A stretch of 64,000 nt of DNA from Mucidula mucida. Taxonomy: Eukaryota > Basidiomycota > Agaricomycetes > Agaricales > Physalacriaceae. Below the pieces are notes generated by a model, which was not told where the DNA came from, did no database searches, and saw nothing but the letters and a program-made list of their open reading frames with translations. The stretch is taken from NCBI GenBank assembly GCA_015501055.1, contig JADNYV010000006.1, forward strand, positions 1 through 64,000, read 5' to 3'. Shown in pieces: positions 20,653 to 31,612 of this stretch. Position 1 is the stretch's first letter. Each line of letters opens with the position of its first letter. Made by a program: the position numbers and the translations under genes.

Positions 20653-22008
20653 ATGTCGGTTCAGTTGCCATATGCTGTAGGCTCTCCATCCTTTCGTTCC
20701 TCACTAGCGGAAGCGTTATCCTCCACGCGCCGTCGACGCCCTAGAGTGCCCTTCTGGCAGGTTCCCGCCCATCGTGTACCCACTCTTCACCTATATCGGG
20801 CTTTACTTCGACATTCCACGACGGAAAATGTACCTTCTTCCTGTGCTCTACGGGCTTGCCACCATCTCAATATAGTCTTTCCTTCTAGATTCGGGGCAGA
20901 ATCGTTCACTTTTTCCATGATAATCAGTACTTGACTTCCACCAGTGAAGTCAAGCAAGTTCTCAAGACAGCATACAAGGTGGGTAAGACGCGTACCAGCG
21001 TTTCAACTACGTGAACTGATTCAACTAGCTCCTCGACTCCTTCCGGGTATCTCTCTCTGACCCAAAGACCAGGAAAATTCTTGCGCGCTACGATAGGATT
21101 CTCGACGCTCAGAACAAGAAGACCCGTTGGTTAAAGCAGGAGCAGGATGCATTGGTGCAACGTGGCCTTGTCTTCGCGTCGTACTCTTCTCATGGACATT
21201 CCAGGATTGGATCGATAGACTTCGCAACAGGCCCATCCTGACTGGTGCATTCATGCATTCAAGTATCGCGCTCCCTCCCTTACCGCGAATGAAGCCACAA
21301 CCGCCAGCGATATCTGGCATGATGCGCTACCGACTGCGAAAATACGAGGAGAAGTCAGTGTCATCCTTCTTCGACTATTCCCTCCCGTCTTATAGATGGG
21401 AATGGTAGGACACAAAAGAAAGAACGGATCAGCAGCCTTGTTGCTGATTTAGAGCACGAAGCCGACTTTGAGTCACGCCTTATCGCGCCCAGTCAACGGT
21501 TCTTCCAACCATTCATGAGGGAATGGGGTAAGGCGCGTTTATGCATACTCTTGAATCAGCTCTTAACACTAGCGCAGCGGCTCCTCTCCAGGCAGAATCT
21601 CAATCTCATCACGCTTGGCTGCAAACTGCGATCAACCGAGGAAAATCGACGTTTTCCCAACCTCTTTTCAACCAAATCATACAAGCGCGTCGCGAGAAAA
21701 TAGCCAACAAAACCAAAGAACGAAAGCGAGAACGGGCAGGTGAAATTTTGAAGGGTACTGCTAAGCGAAGTGCCACAGGTCCTCCAGCTCATGTGCTAGC
21801 CAAGTTCTCTCCCAAGCAGAAACAGTTTGCCAAGGACATACGTATGGGCGTCTCTCAAGTTGGGTACCACGGAATGGTCAAGTCAAGGAAGGGGATGAAT
21901 CTTGTGCTCCGCGATGGGCAAGCTAGGACAACTGACAGAGGAGAAGAAACATGGAGCGTCTTAGATGGAAGGTGGTACCCTCGGACGCAGTCAACGTCTA
22001 AGACGTGA
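20653..22008 (+). CDS. LYR-motif (Complex1_LYR-like) protein, probably mitochondrial
   Basis: Complete model join(20653..20829, 20889..20978, 21029..21154, 21205..21353, 21409..21527, 21578..22008), 363 aa. After a Ser/Arg-rich N-terminus comes VPTLHLYRALLRH, the L-Y-R signature, with a downstream basic helix pair (EVKQVLKTAYKLLDSFR) as in LYR proteins. These typically bind mitochondrial acyl carrier protein and help assemble Fe-S clusters or respiratory complexes. The next region, RPILTGAFMHSSIALPPLPRMKPQPP..MMRYRLR, resembles a block seen in larger fungal LYR proteins. The C-terminal exon is Lys/Arg-rich (RREKIANKTKERKRERAGE) and could form a long helix. It is much longer than the ~90-aa small LYR proteins, so its exact client is unknown. 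Introns are 50-59 nt. Confidence 0.75.
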
Positions 22009-22309
22009 CATGATATCGTAGTTAGCAATGGCCCATTTCGTATGATACCACTGCGTGCTCTCCATTAAGTCATTGGTCGTCTCTAGGACCCATTCGGCTT
22101 GTCAGCCGAGGTTAGCAGCCAAATAGGGGCTGATTGTCGCGTCAACTGACATGACATTTCGGGCTGACTGCCCCTCCGCTTGTTCAACAACGTCAGGTTG
22201 CCGATACGCTGGATTAGGACAGGTCGATATCTTCGTACTGGCGGCTTTGCCCATTACAGGCATTCATCAATGATCGTTCCCTACACAGCACTTGCCTCCT
22301 ACTATCACC
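22009..22309. other. intergenic spacer
   Basis: About 300 bp between the LYR gene and the prenyl synthase; no gene. Words like GGCTGA and CAGCC recur, without a clear structure. Confidence 0.35.
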
Positions 22310-23593
22310 ATGACGTCCAAGCCATTATCGATATATGAGAACCTTCTCGATACCCTCTCTAGTGATCTGCAGTGGACTTCACGCGACGAAATGGTTCTAG
22401 ATATTCCTCTATCGTACATGCTGCAGATGCTGATTCAGTTCAAGGCTCTTCTTGAACCCTTCGAATACGTCTCGTCTAATCCTGGCAAGGATATGCGCAG
22501 CAGATTGATTGAAGCCTTCAATATCTGGCTTAATGTTCCGAAGGAGAAAACCTCTATCATCGCTCGGATCGTGAACATGCTTCATAATGCAAGCCTTCTG
22601 TAAGCTGGTCTGCGCTAACACGTTGAAACTCTTTAATGAAGACACCAGAATCGACGACATCGAGGACGACTCGCAACTGCGAAGAGGACAGCCTGGTAAA
22701 GTTCTCTTGCCATCTTAAGTGATCACGCGAAACTCAACTTAAATAGTCGCCCACAAAATCTACGGCACGCCACAGACTATCAACACGGCAAACTACGTGT
22801 ACTTTCTAGCTTATCAGGAGCTCCACGCTCTTCGAGCAGATAGCAACCTTGACTTGGACACCATTGTAACGACGGAGTTACTCTCTTTGCATCGGGGTCA
22901 AGGCCTCGAGATACTATGGCGTGACACCTTACACTGTCCGAGTGAAGAAGACTATATAGGCATGGTCAACAACAGTATGTTTTGTTTCCGTCCTGCTACC
23001 GTATACTTCCTGATCCTCGACGAAACAGAGACTGGCGGTCTTCTTCGGATAGGCATCAAACTCATGATGGCGTGTGCAACCACAAATACGGACATGTAAG
23101 TCAAGACGCTCTCTCTTCATACTCAATACGTTCTCATATATCTATCGCCCTAAGAAATTATGTGCCATTGGTCAACTTGATTGGGGTCCACTTCCAAATT
23201 CGCGACGACTTAATGAACCTTCAAAGCCGCGAGGTATGTTTACTTGCCCTCCTCTCAACTGTGCCCCGACCTTTTTCGCAGTATAGCAGCAACAAAGGTT
23301 TCGCCGAAGATCTCACCGAGGGAAAGTTCTCGTTTCCTGTCGTTCACGGCATACATGCAGACACGTCCAATCGACAGGTGTTGAACGTTCTGCAGAAGCG
23401 TCCGACAACGCCGACATTAAAGCACCACGTTATTTCATATTTGAAAGACCGCACCAAGTCTTTCGACTATACCCTCAGTGTCCTCGACGTCTTGGAACGC
23501 AGTATTCGTGACGAAATCCAACGGCTCGGTGGTAACGCTGGGCTGGTGGGGTTTATGGATTACCTCACTGTAGATAAGAAGTCTTTCGAATGA
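22310..23593 (+). CDS. geranylgeranyl diphosphate synthase
   Basis: Makes GGPP (C20) from farnesyl diphosphate and isopentenyl diphosphate, the precursor for protein geranylgeranylation, ubiquinone side chains and diterpenes. Model join(22310..22599, 22649..22695, 22747..22974, 23029..23095, 23155..23233, 23282..23593) gives 340 aa, the usual length for the fungal enzyme, with all phases closing. The first Asp-rich motif is [12 protein letters not shown]; the second Mg-binding region reads [12 protein letters not shown] followed by [19 protein letters not shown]. Other family blocks: [36 protein letters not shown]. The start ATG at 22,310 gives [13 protein letters not shown]. No terpene cyclase or P450 genes lie nearby, so primary metabolism is the simplest role. 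Introns are 48-59 nt. Confidence 0.93.
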
Positions 23594-23859
23594 GCACGTC
23601 GCTTTTGTTCTCCGTTCATATTTCGTGCAGCCAGTTCAACTTCTGATGTTATCACAGGTAGGCCTTCATAGTCGTTTAGCCATCGCGAGCATAATGCGTT
23701 TCAGCTCCGCGAAATCAACAGCAGCCCCTAGTACCTACAGACAACGAATTGTCTTGTTCTCAAGCTTGGTCTATCTCTACAATGGCAGTCAACGTTCTGA
23801 AACTCGACTTCTTCCCCTAGTGGACAGTCCAGCCGCGAATAGTCTTGACCTCATTTACC

Positions 23860-24420
23860 CTCTCCCATAGTATAGGCAAGCCAGCTTCTAAGAACGTACG
23901 CTGCGCCGTCGGCCATGAGGTGTGATAGCCCGTGGCGTCCAAAACGCGAATGTACATTGGCGAGGCCTTGCTTGAAAGTAAGGCTTGACTAGCCTGCAGT
24001 CAAACCCAAGTCGAATAGAGGTGACAATAGTTTGATTTCGAGCCCTAGTGAATCCAACTGGATTCCTACAGTACCCACAACCCACAATTGACCTTGCCCT
24101 CGGTTACCCACTGCCCCACAGTAAAGCATGTCAGCTTCTGGGCACGTACGCTGCGCAGTCGTACATGAGGTGTGATAGCCCGTGTCGACCAAAACGCGAA
24201 AGTACATTGATAAGTCCGTCCTTTGAGAACATAGTACGGCTGGAGTCAAGGAGTTGACTAGAGGTTCCTACTGTTCGACCTAACGAATCCTACAGTGCTT
24301 ACAAGCCCACGCGTTATGATGCCCTCAGTTACCCACTCCCCATAGTATAGCATGCTAGTCTCTAAGTGCGCAAGCTTCAAAGTTCACAGGGTCGTGCATG
24401 AGGTGTGTGTAAGAGCAAAA
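23860..24420. repeat. tandem cluster of a ~240-bp dispersed repeat
   Basis: Two full units and a partial third, starting near 23,866, 24,114 and 24,346. Shared words: ATAGTATAGGCA/CAGTAAAGCATG, CAGCTTCT, CGTACGCTGCGC, CATGAGGTGTGATAGCCCGTG and AAAACGCGAA(T/A)GTACATTG. The same family appears at 28.84-29.86 kb. Confidence 0.8.
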
Positions 24421-24609
24421 TTTTGGTCTTTACTTTCTGTACATTGACTACACTGGTAAAGGTGAGACCTCCAAATATTGCAACAAATGTCGTTTCTGCA
24501 GCGATGAATTGGTTGGAAGGGGGTATAACCCCGAAACTCCCTTAAACATTTCAAGCAGCTCAGAACATGCGGGACCTGCGAGATGTCAGGAAAGTCCTAT
24601 GAAAACTAA

Positions 24610-25304
24610 TCAAAAATTACCACTGAGTGCTCGCGCCTCTGCGCGTGTGTGAGGGAGGGGCCCCTCAGCGGTTATAGGAGCCCGGTACCGAATTTTAGCC
24701 CAATAATCCATACGTTGCTGTAAAAAATGGATCCTTAAAGGAAAAATTCAGATACACAGCTCGCAGTAAAGAGGGAAACCATTGACTCGTTTTCCAGGGC
24801 ACTGATGTCCTCCCGTGTGATTGAGTGTGCGCGGAGCCTTGACGGGCCCACTTGCTTAACAATACTTCGTAAATGAGATATATGGATACTGACTTGGCGC
24901 TTAAATCATCAAGAACCTTAGCTGCAGCAGCTTGACTAGTACGGTGGTCGTCCACAAGCTGCGTCATGATCTCATTGAGAGCGTCAAGCCTTTACGTCGC
25001 CTTCTGACAACAGAGATTAGTGTCAGCCTATGAGCAAGACGCATAGATAATTGGATCTTACCGCGAGCTCTGTGCCCGAGAGGGCGAGCGTGTGTGCGCT
25101 CTTGGAGTCACCAGGTGGAAAGACCTCTGAAGTGGTCGGGGAACGAGGAACCGACAGTAACGCTGCGGTACAAGCGCCACCTTGACTGCTGCCCGTAAAC
25201 TGATGATGCATGCGTGAATCGACGCGCGTGGCAAGGTTGATTTTTCCATTGAATTGGATTCCACTCTTCAAGAATGACCGTCGAGCAAGGGACGCGAGAC
25301 GCAT
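24610..25304 (-). CDS. small protein, possibly mitochondrial, function unknown
   Basis: The first exon (25,304-25,062) encodes MRLASLARRSFLKSG, a typical amphipathic mitochondrial-type start, ending before a GTAAGA donor. Downstream exons read LDALNEIMTQLVDDHRTSQAAAAKVLDDLSAKS (donor GTATCC), then QVGPSRLRAHSITREDISALENE (donor GTATCTG, acceptor TTTTTACAG), then QRMDYWAKIRYRAPITAEGP and a TGA at 24,610-24,612. The phase between exon 1 and the LDALNE exon is not resolved; acceptors near 24,990-25,020 each leave a conflict. I do not recognise the family. Confidence 0.5.
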
Positions 25305-25722
25305 AGTAGATAACGTGGTAGCGAAGGTTGGAAACGACTCCAGTGATATATAAACCCTTACGAAGTCAAACATAGACTGCGGCTGAACAAGCTTGATCAG
25401 GTTATAACGCCTCCGCGAGTCAATCACGTGGTCACTGATCGAAAAAGCTGATCGCTTGCCTTTGCTCTTACCGGTCATCAATACAGTCAGTATCGAGGGC
25501 AATTGTTCATTCAGAGCGCCATTCTGACAACAATGCGTGTAGTCTTCTGTTCTGCTCACATACTCCAAGCGGAGGTCCCGACCGAATCATATAGTGGTTA
25601 CTGCAACATTGTTCCGCCTTTTTGGTAACCGGCCTGTAAGTTGTTTTCAAAATCCTTTCAAATACTTCTGATATGACACTGCTTTGTCTATTCAACAGCT
25701 TTCACGCTTACAACGCGTCAGG
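25305..25722. other. divergent intergenic region
   Basis: Lies between the minus-strand gene start and the plus-strand BCD1 start; probably shared promoter sequence. The minus-strand frame running to 25,568 is the unspliced upstream extension of exon 1. Confidence 0.4.
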
Positions 25723-26627
25723 ATGAAATCATCCGCTCCATCTACCTCGCGCCAAGCTATCTGTCCAATTTGCCACCTAAATCCAACGAAGTATACCTGT
25801 CCGGGCTGTTCTACGCCTACCTGCTCCCTTGATTGCTCCAAAGAGCACAAATCACGAACTGGATGTTCTGGCCAACGCAATAAGGCGGCGTACGTGCCCA
25901 TGAATAAATACGGATGGGGACAAATGATGGACGACTATACCTACCTTGAAGATGTCGGACGACATTCTTCCGAGTGGAAGGACAAAGCCAAGGATCACGC
26001 TAGCTTTAAAAAAGGGAAAGGCAAACGTGAAGCCTTGAAATCGTATCTAGAGACGCAAGGTATCGACATGGAACTTGTACCTTTGGGAATGTCGCGTCGG
26101 AAACTTAACCAGTCCACTTGGGATGCAAGGTTCGTAATGGTTCACGAATGCTCTCATAGGACTAACGTTCTTCCAGGTTTCAGACAGCCTACCTCACCGT
26201 CGAGGTAAAATCACACTCTGGGACGTCAACGACGACGACTATCACACATAGACATCGGCTTGATGTAACACTCGAATCCATTATTGCCGCACATCCATCC
26301 TCATGGTGCACCTTCAGAGATGCTCCGGTCGATTTGGCAAGGACACTTGGTCAAGTATTGAAGGGTAAATCCTTCGTCGAGTATCCTGTGTTCGACGTGT
26401 GGGAGGAACGGCCGCGGAAATTGGGACCAGGTGTAATGAAGGGCATGTTGAGCGGCTATGCTAGCGATGAAGATAAGACTGCGGAACGAGGCGCCAGCAA
26501 AGCTCCTCAAGGTCTCGCATTATTGGGGGCTTATGATTCCGATGCAGAGTCTCAGGATGCGAAGGAGCATCAGTCAAGTGCGAGCGAAGTAGAGGTTGAT
26601 TGGGGCGATTCGGACGGTGACGAGTAA
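25723..26627 (+). CDS. BCD1: box C/D snoRNA protein 1 (HIT zinc finger)
   Basis: Needed for assembly of box C/D snoRNPs in the nucleus (ZNHIT6 in animals), which guide rRNA 2'-O-methylation. Model join(25723..26129, 26177..26627), 285 aa; the 47-nt intron joins WDA to RFQTAYLTVEVK. The HIT zinc finger is near the N-terminus: CPICHLNPTKYTCPGC, then CSLDCSKEHK..GC, with Cys/His spacing of the family. The rest fits BCD1: YLEDVGRHSSEW, LVPLGMSRRKLNQSTWD, a WCTFRDAPVDLARTLGQVLKG block and the VEYPVFDVW motif. The C-terminus is acidic (EVEVDWGDSDGDE). MTG2 lies about 290 bp downstream on the same strand. Confidence 0.93.
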
Positions 26628-26920
26628 GGGTACAATGTTTGGACTGATACATGACCGTTCGTTCGACTAGTCATATGAACCAAGCACCTACTTGATATGA
26701 CCTGACTACGAGCGACAAATTTGTTTGAGGACGTGGTCATCGTCCTCCGATCGATACATGGACACACAACACGACATGGCGATTTTCTTTCCTTCCACCA
26801 TCGCGGTCACGCCTTCCGCTCCTCGTGTTTGTTCTGCCTTGGTTCATCCTTTCTGGACTTGTTCCCCGTCTTGGCCGTCTCTTATACCATTTCCTACCTG
26901 GCTGCTAGGCTCCATTAGCC
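26628..26920. other. intergenic spacer
   Basis: Separates BCD1 from MTG2; no gene or repeat seen. Confidence 0.35.
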
Positions 26921-28714
26921 ATGCTTCTTACCCTCAGCCGTTTGGGCGTTGCCCCTCGTTCTGTTCATCGTATCAGGCTCCACCTACCTGCACATGCGCG
27001 CCTCACGACATCCGTATTGGAACGTCCACAGCGAGATGAAGATGAGGAAACGGAATACTGGAGAAAACGCAAGACAGAATGGAAACGGAAACAAGGCGTG
27101 CGTTAAATATGTCTCGTTCAAGTTCAAGACTAATACCCTCCTAGGGCCAGACATTCCTTGACCACTTGATTGTTACTGTTCGAGCGGGTGCGCACTGAAA
27201 CTGCGATGTGCATTTGGAAACTCAACCGCGCGATAGGCAAAGGTGGGAACGGTTGTGCCGCATTTCATCGCGAAAAATTCAAGCCTTTTGGCCCACCCTC
27301 GGGCGGTAATGGAGGGCGAGGCGGCGACATCTACATCAAGCCCACTTCCGCGCTGACGACGCTATCATCCGTGCCCAACCGCGTCATAGGCCACGCTGGT
27401 GGCCATGGTCTCGGTACTTGGCAAAATGGCAGGAACGCGGAGCCCACCGTCATACACGTCCCTCTAGGAACTGTTGTACGCGAGCTCCCTCGTGAGGATC
27501 CTCGAGCAGCACCCGACGAGTGGGAGACTGAAGAGGCCAGTCTACAGGATTTAGACTATCACGCGAAACAGGACAAGATGCGGGAGAACAGATGGCTGCA
27601 TTATCCTCGATTTCACGAAGCAAATACGTATCGCGACTCGTTCAAGGATGCAGAGGCGGCACTGTATAAGCAGGAGAGAGAGAGACGGTACGAACGCCGC
27701 CAAAGACAGATACTCAACCCCATCGACCTCGACCTTGATACAGAGGAGGATGGCAGGACAGTAGACACTACCAATCAGGCTCTCGGACAGCGACGCGTCG
27801 ACTCACTAGGACATCTAATTGCCACAGGTGGTGAAGGCGGCCTTGGAAATCCTCATTTTCTCACCGACGTCAACCGTTCTCCCAAGTTTGCATCGCGCGG
27901 ACATGAAGGAGAACGCATAACCCTTTCCCTCGAACTCAAAATTCTTGCCGATATTGGTCTGGTTGGGATGCCCAACGCAGGAAAGAGCACCTTGCTCAAA
28001 GCCGTGACTGGTGGAAGGGCCAAGACTGAGGTCGCAGGATACGCGTTTACTACGCTTAACCCAATCGTCGGCGTCGTTCGTGTATCAGAGGATGGTACCT
28101 TTGAAGGTTCCACAGCCTCGCAGAGCATTCATGACGAAACGAACGCGGAACTGGTCGCTGAGCGCGAAAAGATGGAGCGTGGAGAATACGCGTTTGCCCT
28201 TACTCGAAACCAGGCCCTCAATCAGTCCGACGACCCTTACGGCCATCGGTTCGATTTATTTGAATCGTTTCGCTTCACTATCGCTGATAACCCTGGACTC
28301 ATTTCTGGCGCATCTGACAATGTCGGCTTGGGCCACACATTTTTGCGCTCTATGGAGCGTGCGCTGGCCCTTGTATATGTCGTCGATCTCTCTGGACCCA
28401 CTCCATGGCGCGAGCTGGGTGTCCTGCGCGATGAACTCGAACAGTATCAGCCGGGCATGAGCCACAAAGCGCGAATGGTGATCGCGAATAAAGCTGATCT
28501 CTTAGGTGGCGATGGGGATCCTCAACAGGTAGAAGAGGCCAAAGAGAAGCTCCGTCAGCTGGAGGAGTACGTGAGGACGGAGATGCTGATCCCCCCTTCA
28601 GGGAGACAGCTCGATGTTGTTCCGACATCGGCAAAGTACAGTCAGAATTTGCAGAAGGTCGTGTCTCTCATGCAGCAATATGTCATTGAGCAACGGACGA
28701 AGCCCTTAGATTAG
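26921..28714 (+). CDS. MTG2: mitochondrial Obg-family GTPase
   Basis: Obg GTPases act in large mitochondrial ribosomal subunit assembly. Model join(26921..27097, 27145..27187, 27237..28714), 565 aa. The N-terminus MLLTLSRLGVAPRSVHRIRL is a mitochondrial presequence. The Obg fold follows: FLDHLIVTVRAGKGGNGCAAF (split by two introns of 47 and 49 nt), GGNGGRGGDIYI, GGEGGLGNPHF. A charged insertion of about 90 residues (KQDKMRENRWLHY.. to ..TEEDGRTVDTTNQ) interrupts the Obg domain. G motifs: GMPNAGKST (G1), FTTLNP (G2), DNPGLI (G3), NKADLL (G4) and TSAK (G5). All catalytic motifs are intact. A second charged insertion (about 40 residues) lies between G2 and G3. Confidence 0.93.
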
Positions 28715-28839
28715 CCTTCTATCAGTGTCGTTTACACTGTGTACTACGGACACTGTTTGATGTAACGCTACATCGCCCTATCATCATTCTTTGGTTCTTG
28801 TTAGTCGCACTTTATTTCGGTTACAGTATTTGAATAACA

Positions 28840-29765
28840 TGTGGCAAGTCGGCCTTTGAGCACGCACGCTGCACAGTTGTGCGTAAAGCGCGACGATCTG
28901 TGTCCACCAAACCGCAAAAGTACATTGGCAAGCATGAATGTGGAATCAACTAACAAGTTGACTTGAGGTAACAACAGTTTGCCTTCTCTTTAAGCGCACC
29001 AAATCATATATAGTACCTGGAAGGTTACCTGTTGTTATCTTGCCCTTATTTACCCTCTCCCCCATAGAATGTACTGGTCAGCCTCTGAGCGCGCAAGCTG
29101 TACACCATCAAGAGTGCCCTGATTGTACTTTGAATCCTAATATCAGGACACATACATTGGGTAAAAGCACTCACAATTTTAATAGAAATGATAGTAAAAC
29201 TCTGCTTGGAATTTTAATCACTCTTTGTATCAAAATTTACCTTAAATATACCTGAGAATAGGATAAAAAATCTCAGATTTTGCTTAAATTATAAAAAGAA
29301 TATTCAAAAAAGACTTAAGTTAACACTCAACAATTAATATGAGACAAATTTTTAGTATTATATTTATTGAAGATTGGGCATGCTTTCACCCAGTAATAGC
29401 CTAATTAATTCACCACACTATATTATCCTTTCTCCATATAAACTGGTTCTTTTTTATTTGTTTGAGCCAAGATAGACAGTTATGTATGAGGTGTGATATT
29501 GTGTGCCAACCAAAGTGCAAATGTATATCAACCTTAAATGAACGTAGCCAGTCAAGCATTGACTTAACTGAAGATTATTCTATCATTCAATCCATAGAAT
29601 GCTTCAATAAGACCATGCACCATTATGGTGACCTCAGTCAGTTATTGTGCCCTATAGTATAGGCAGGTCAGCCTCTGATTATGTATGCTATATAATTGTG
29701 CATGAAGCGTGACAGGTCATGCCCACTAAAGCGCAAGGGTACATTTACAGCTGACTTGAGCTATT
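28840..29765. repeat. second cluster of the ~240-bp dispersed repeat, diverged
   Basis: Copies begin near 28,845, 29,060, 29,460 and 29,650, recognised by GTCAGCCTCTGAGC, CGCACGCTGCACAG, TGTATGAGGTGTGATA and CGCAA(A/G)(A/G)GTACATT. They are more AT-rich than the first cluster and are interrupted by AT-rich sequence at about 29,150-29,450. Confidence 0.7.
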
Positions 29766-29865
29766 GTATACCGCGCTTGGGTGGACATGGGCTGTCACAC
29801 CTCATAGCAGCTAGTGCAGCATAGGGGCTTAGCGTGGCCATACCTATACTGTGGGCAAGAGATAA
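29653..29865. repeat. ~210-bp inverted pair of the repeat (fold-back)
   Basis: A forward copy starting TAGTATAGGCAGGTCAGCC (29,653) is followed by a reverse-complement copy containing GGTGGACATGGGCTGTCACACCTCAT and ending CCATACCTATACT (about 29,860). Together they could form a hairpin with imperfect arms, as in a MITE. Confidence 0.6.
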
Positions 29866-31340
29866 TAAGCACTTAGTTGCATCAGAGCTGTTGAGGGTTA
29901 TCTTTGAACAAAGGGTACTATACCTAGTATAGGTGAGGGATCAGCATTTAGTCAGTGCTGAGATATATTTAGAGAGGGGTGGCTATGTTAAAGAGTGAGC
30001 TAGCTATTTCTTTACCTTATATACGAAAGGGACTTAACATGTGGGTTGAGTTTGTGGGTAGTTAATCTCATTGCTTAGGCAATAATAGTTAACAATTTTT
30101 AATTCTTGATGTATGTCTCACAAGTACACATTGTTTTTAATACTAGGTCAATTGTAATGCTAATTGTTATGTTAGTGCCGTAGTAAGTCTATGTCTATTG
30201 TAAGGCAACAAAGTTTTAGACTGCTTGTTGGCCACATTGTTTAACAACTGCTTGTCTTGCATACAGAATGAATGCTGAACCAGAAACAAGAACTGCTTAA
30301 CATAGTATACAGATATTACTTCATAAATAGACAATCTTTATAATGTGGACTCACACAACCAAATGTTAGTGGACACCACTAGAGGTACTGGGGAGGTGAT
30401 AACAGGGTGCCAGCAATTGAACTGTCAGTTAACAGAGCTAGTTCAATAAAGAAACATGAGACACCAATACAAAGACTGTAAACAATATTAGAAGAATCTT
30501 TGAGGCATCCAAAAATCTGCATACCCAATGTCATTCAAAATTGGGCTTGTACTAAATGAGGCAATAGCAGGCAAAGCAAGTGTTAGAAATGCATTCAATA
30601 AAATCTGTAGAAGAGAGCAAAGAGGGTATATTAGTAATACTGTGAACACCAAGAAGCGCTCAGATGATTGCACCTAATAGAAATCTGGCTGAAATAATGA
30701 TTATTTCAATGTCAGAACAGTTTCTTAATGTTGATTAGCACAAACTGTTAATGAGTTCATACTGGTTAGTTATGAAACTGGGCACTAGTTGGCTAAGGAT
30801 GACAGAGGTATTGAGGATAGGTAGGTACCTTGTTAAGTATAAGCAATGACTATGCTTAAGGCTAGGAAACCTTTATGTCCATGTCAGAAAGTGCTGATTG
30901 ACGCCCTGGGTGAAGGAAATAATTGAAAATAGAAGTTTTATGCTTTAAAAATGTGTTAAAGCCTAAAATGGCTAGTAGACTTATAAAAAACAATAACACT
31001 CTAAAAACTGAGGAATAAACTTAAAGGGAATCAGCAAATGCAAAGCAAGACAAAAGAGAGTTGAGTTAAGGTAGACAACTTACAGACATAACATATCCTG
31101 AGGACCCTGAGTGTGACAACCAAATTGGGCCTCATTAAATTGTGATCAGTAGAAAATCATTATGTATGCCTGAATTAAGACACTTATGCCTTTTAAATTT
31201 CCATAAGATTTTGTGTAAATAGTGCATAATAATGACCCAGTATTTTGATTGGCAGTAAATTCTAGTCTCAATAAGGAGTCCTTAATTTAGCCATGCAATA
31301 TTGTGCCAATACTCACTACTGTGCACTGTGCTTGTTTTAA
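29866..31340. other. AT-rich tract without recognisable genes
   Basis: Base composition drops strongly compared with the flanking gene-rich DNA and no frame exceeds about 60 codons with any resemblance to a protein. Probably old, mutated repeat sequence. Confidence 0.6.
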
Positions 31341-31343
31341 ACA

Positions 31344-31612
31344 ATGCCTCCTTCCAAAGATTGAAAGAAGAAGAGGCTACTTAACTTTATAGGTGCTTCT
31401 AAAGCTGTTGGAGCTGGATTGGAGCGTGTCATCCAGACCTTATTGCCACATAAAAAGCGCAAGGTTAATGCACCAAAGAATAAAGAAGCAAACAAGGAGA
31501 ACCAGGTGCACATTACCTTAATTGACCTAACAGCTGATTGATTTATGTCATAGGTGCCAGAGACCCCCCATTTGGACGTGTCTTTACCCAATGACAGCCA
31601 GTTCTTCACCAC
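31344..31612 (+). pseudogene. N-terminal ORF fragment cut by the fold-back element
   Basis: Plus-strand ATG MPPSKD is followed at once by TGA, then KKKRLLNFIGASKAVGAGLERVIQTLLPHKKRKVN..NKENQ, a plausible donor (GTGCAC) and acceptor (GTCATAG) about 50 nt apart, and VPETPHLDVSLPNDSQ. The frame runs straight into the left end of the fold-back at 31,612. Basic and of unknown function; possibly part of a transposon-encoded protein. Confidence 0.35.

Noticed and set aside
27853..28634. Antisense ORFs over MTG2
   Set aside because: Shadows of the real GTPase frame.
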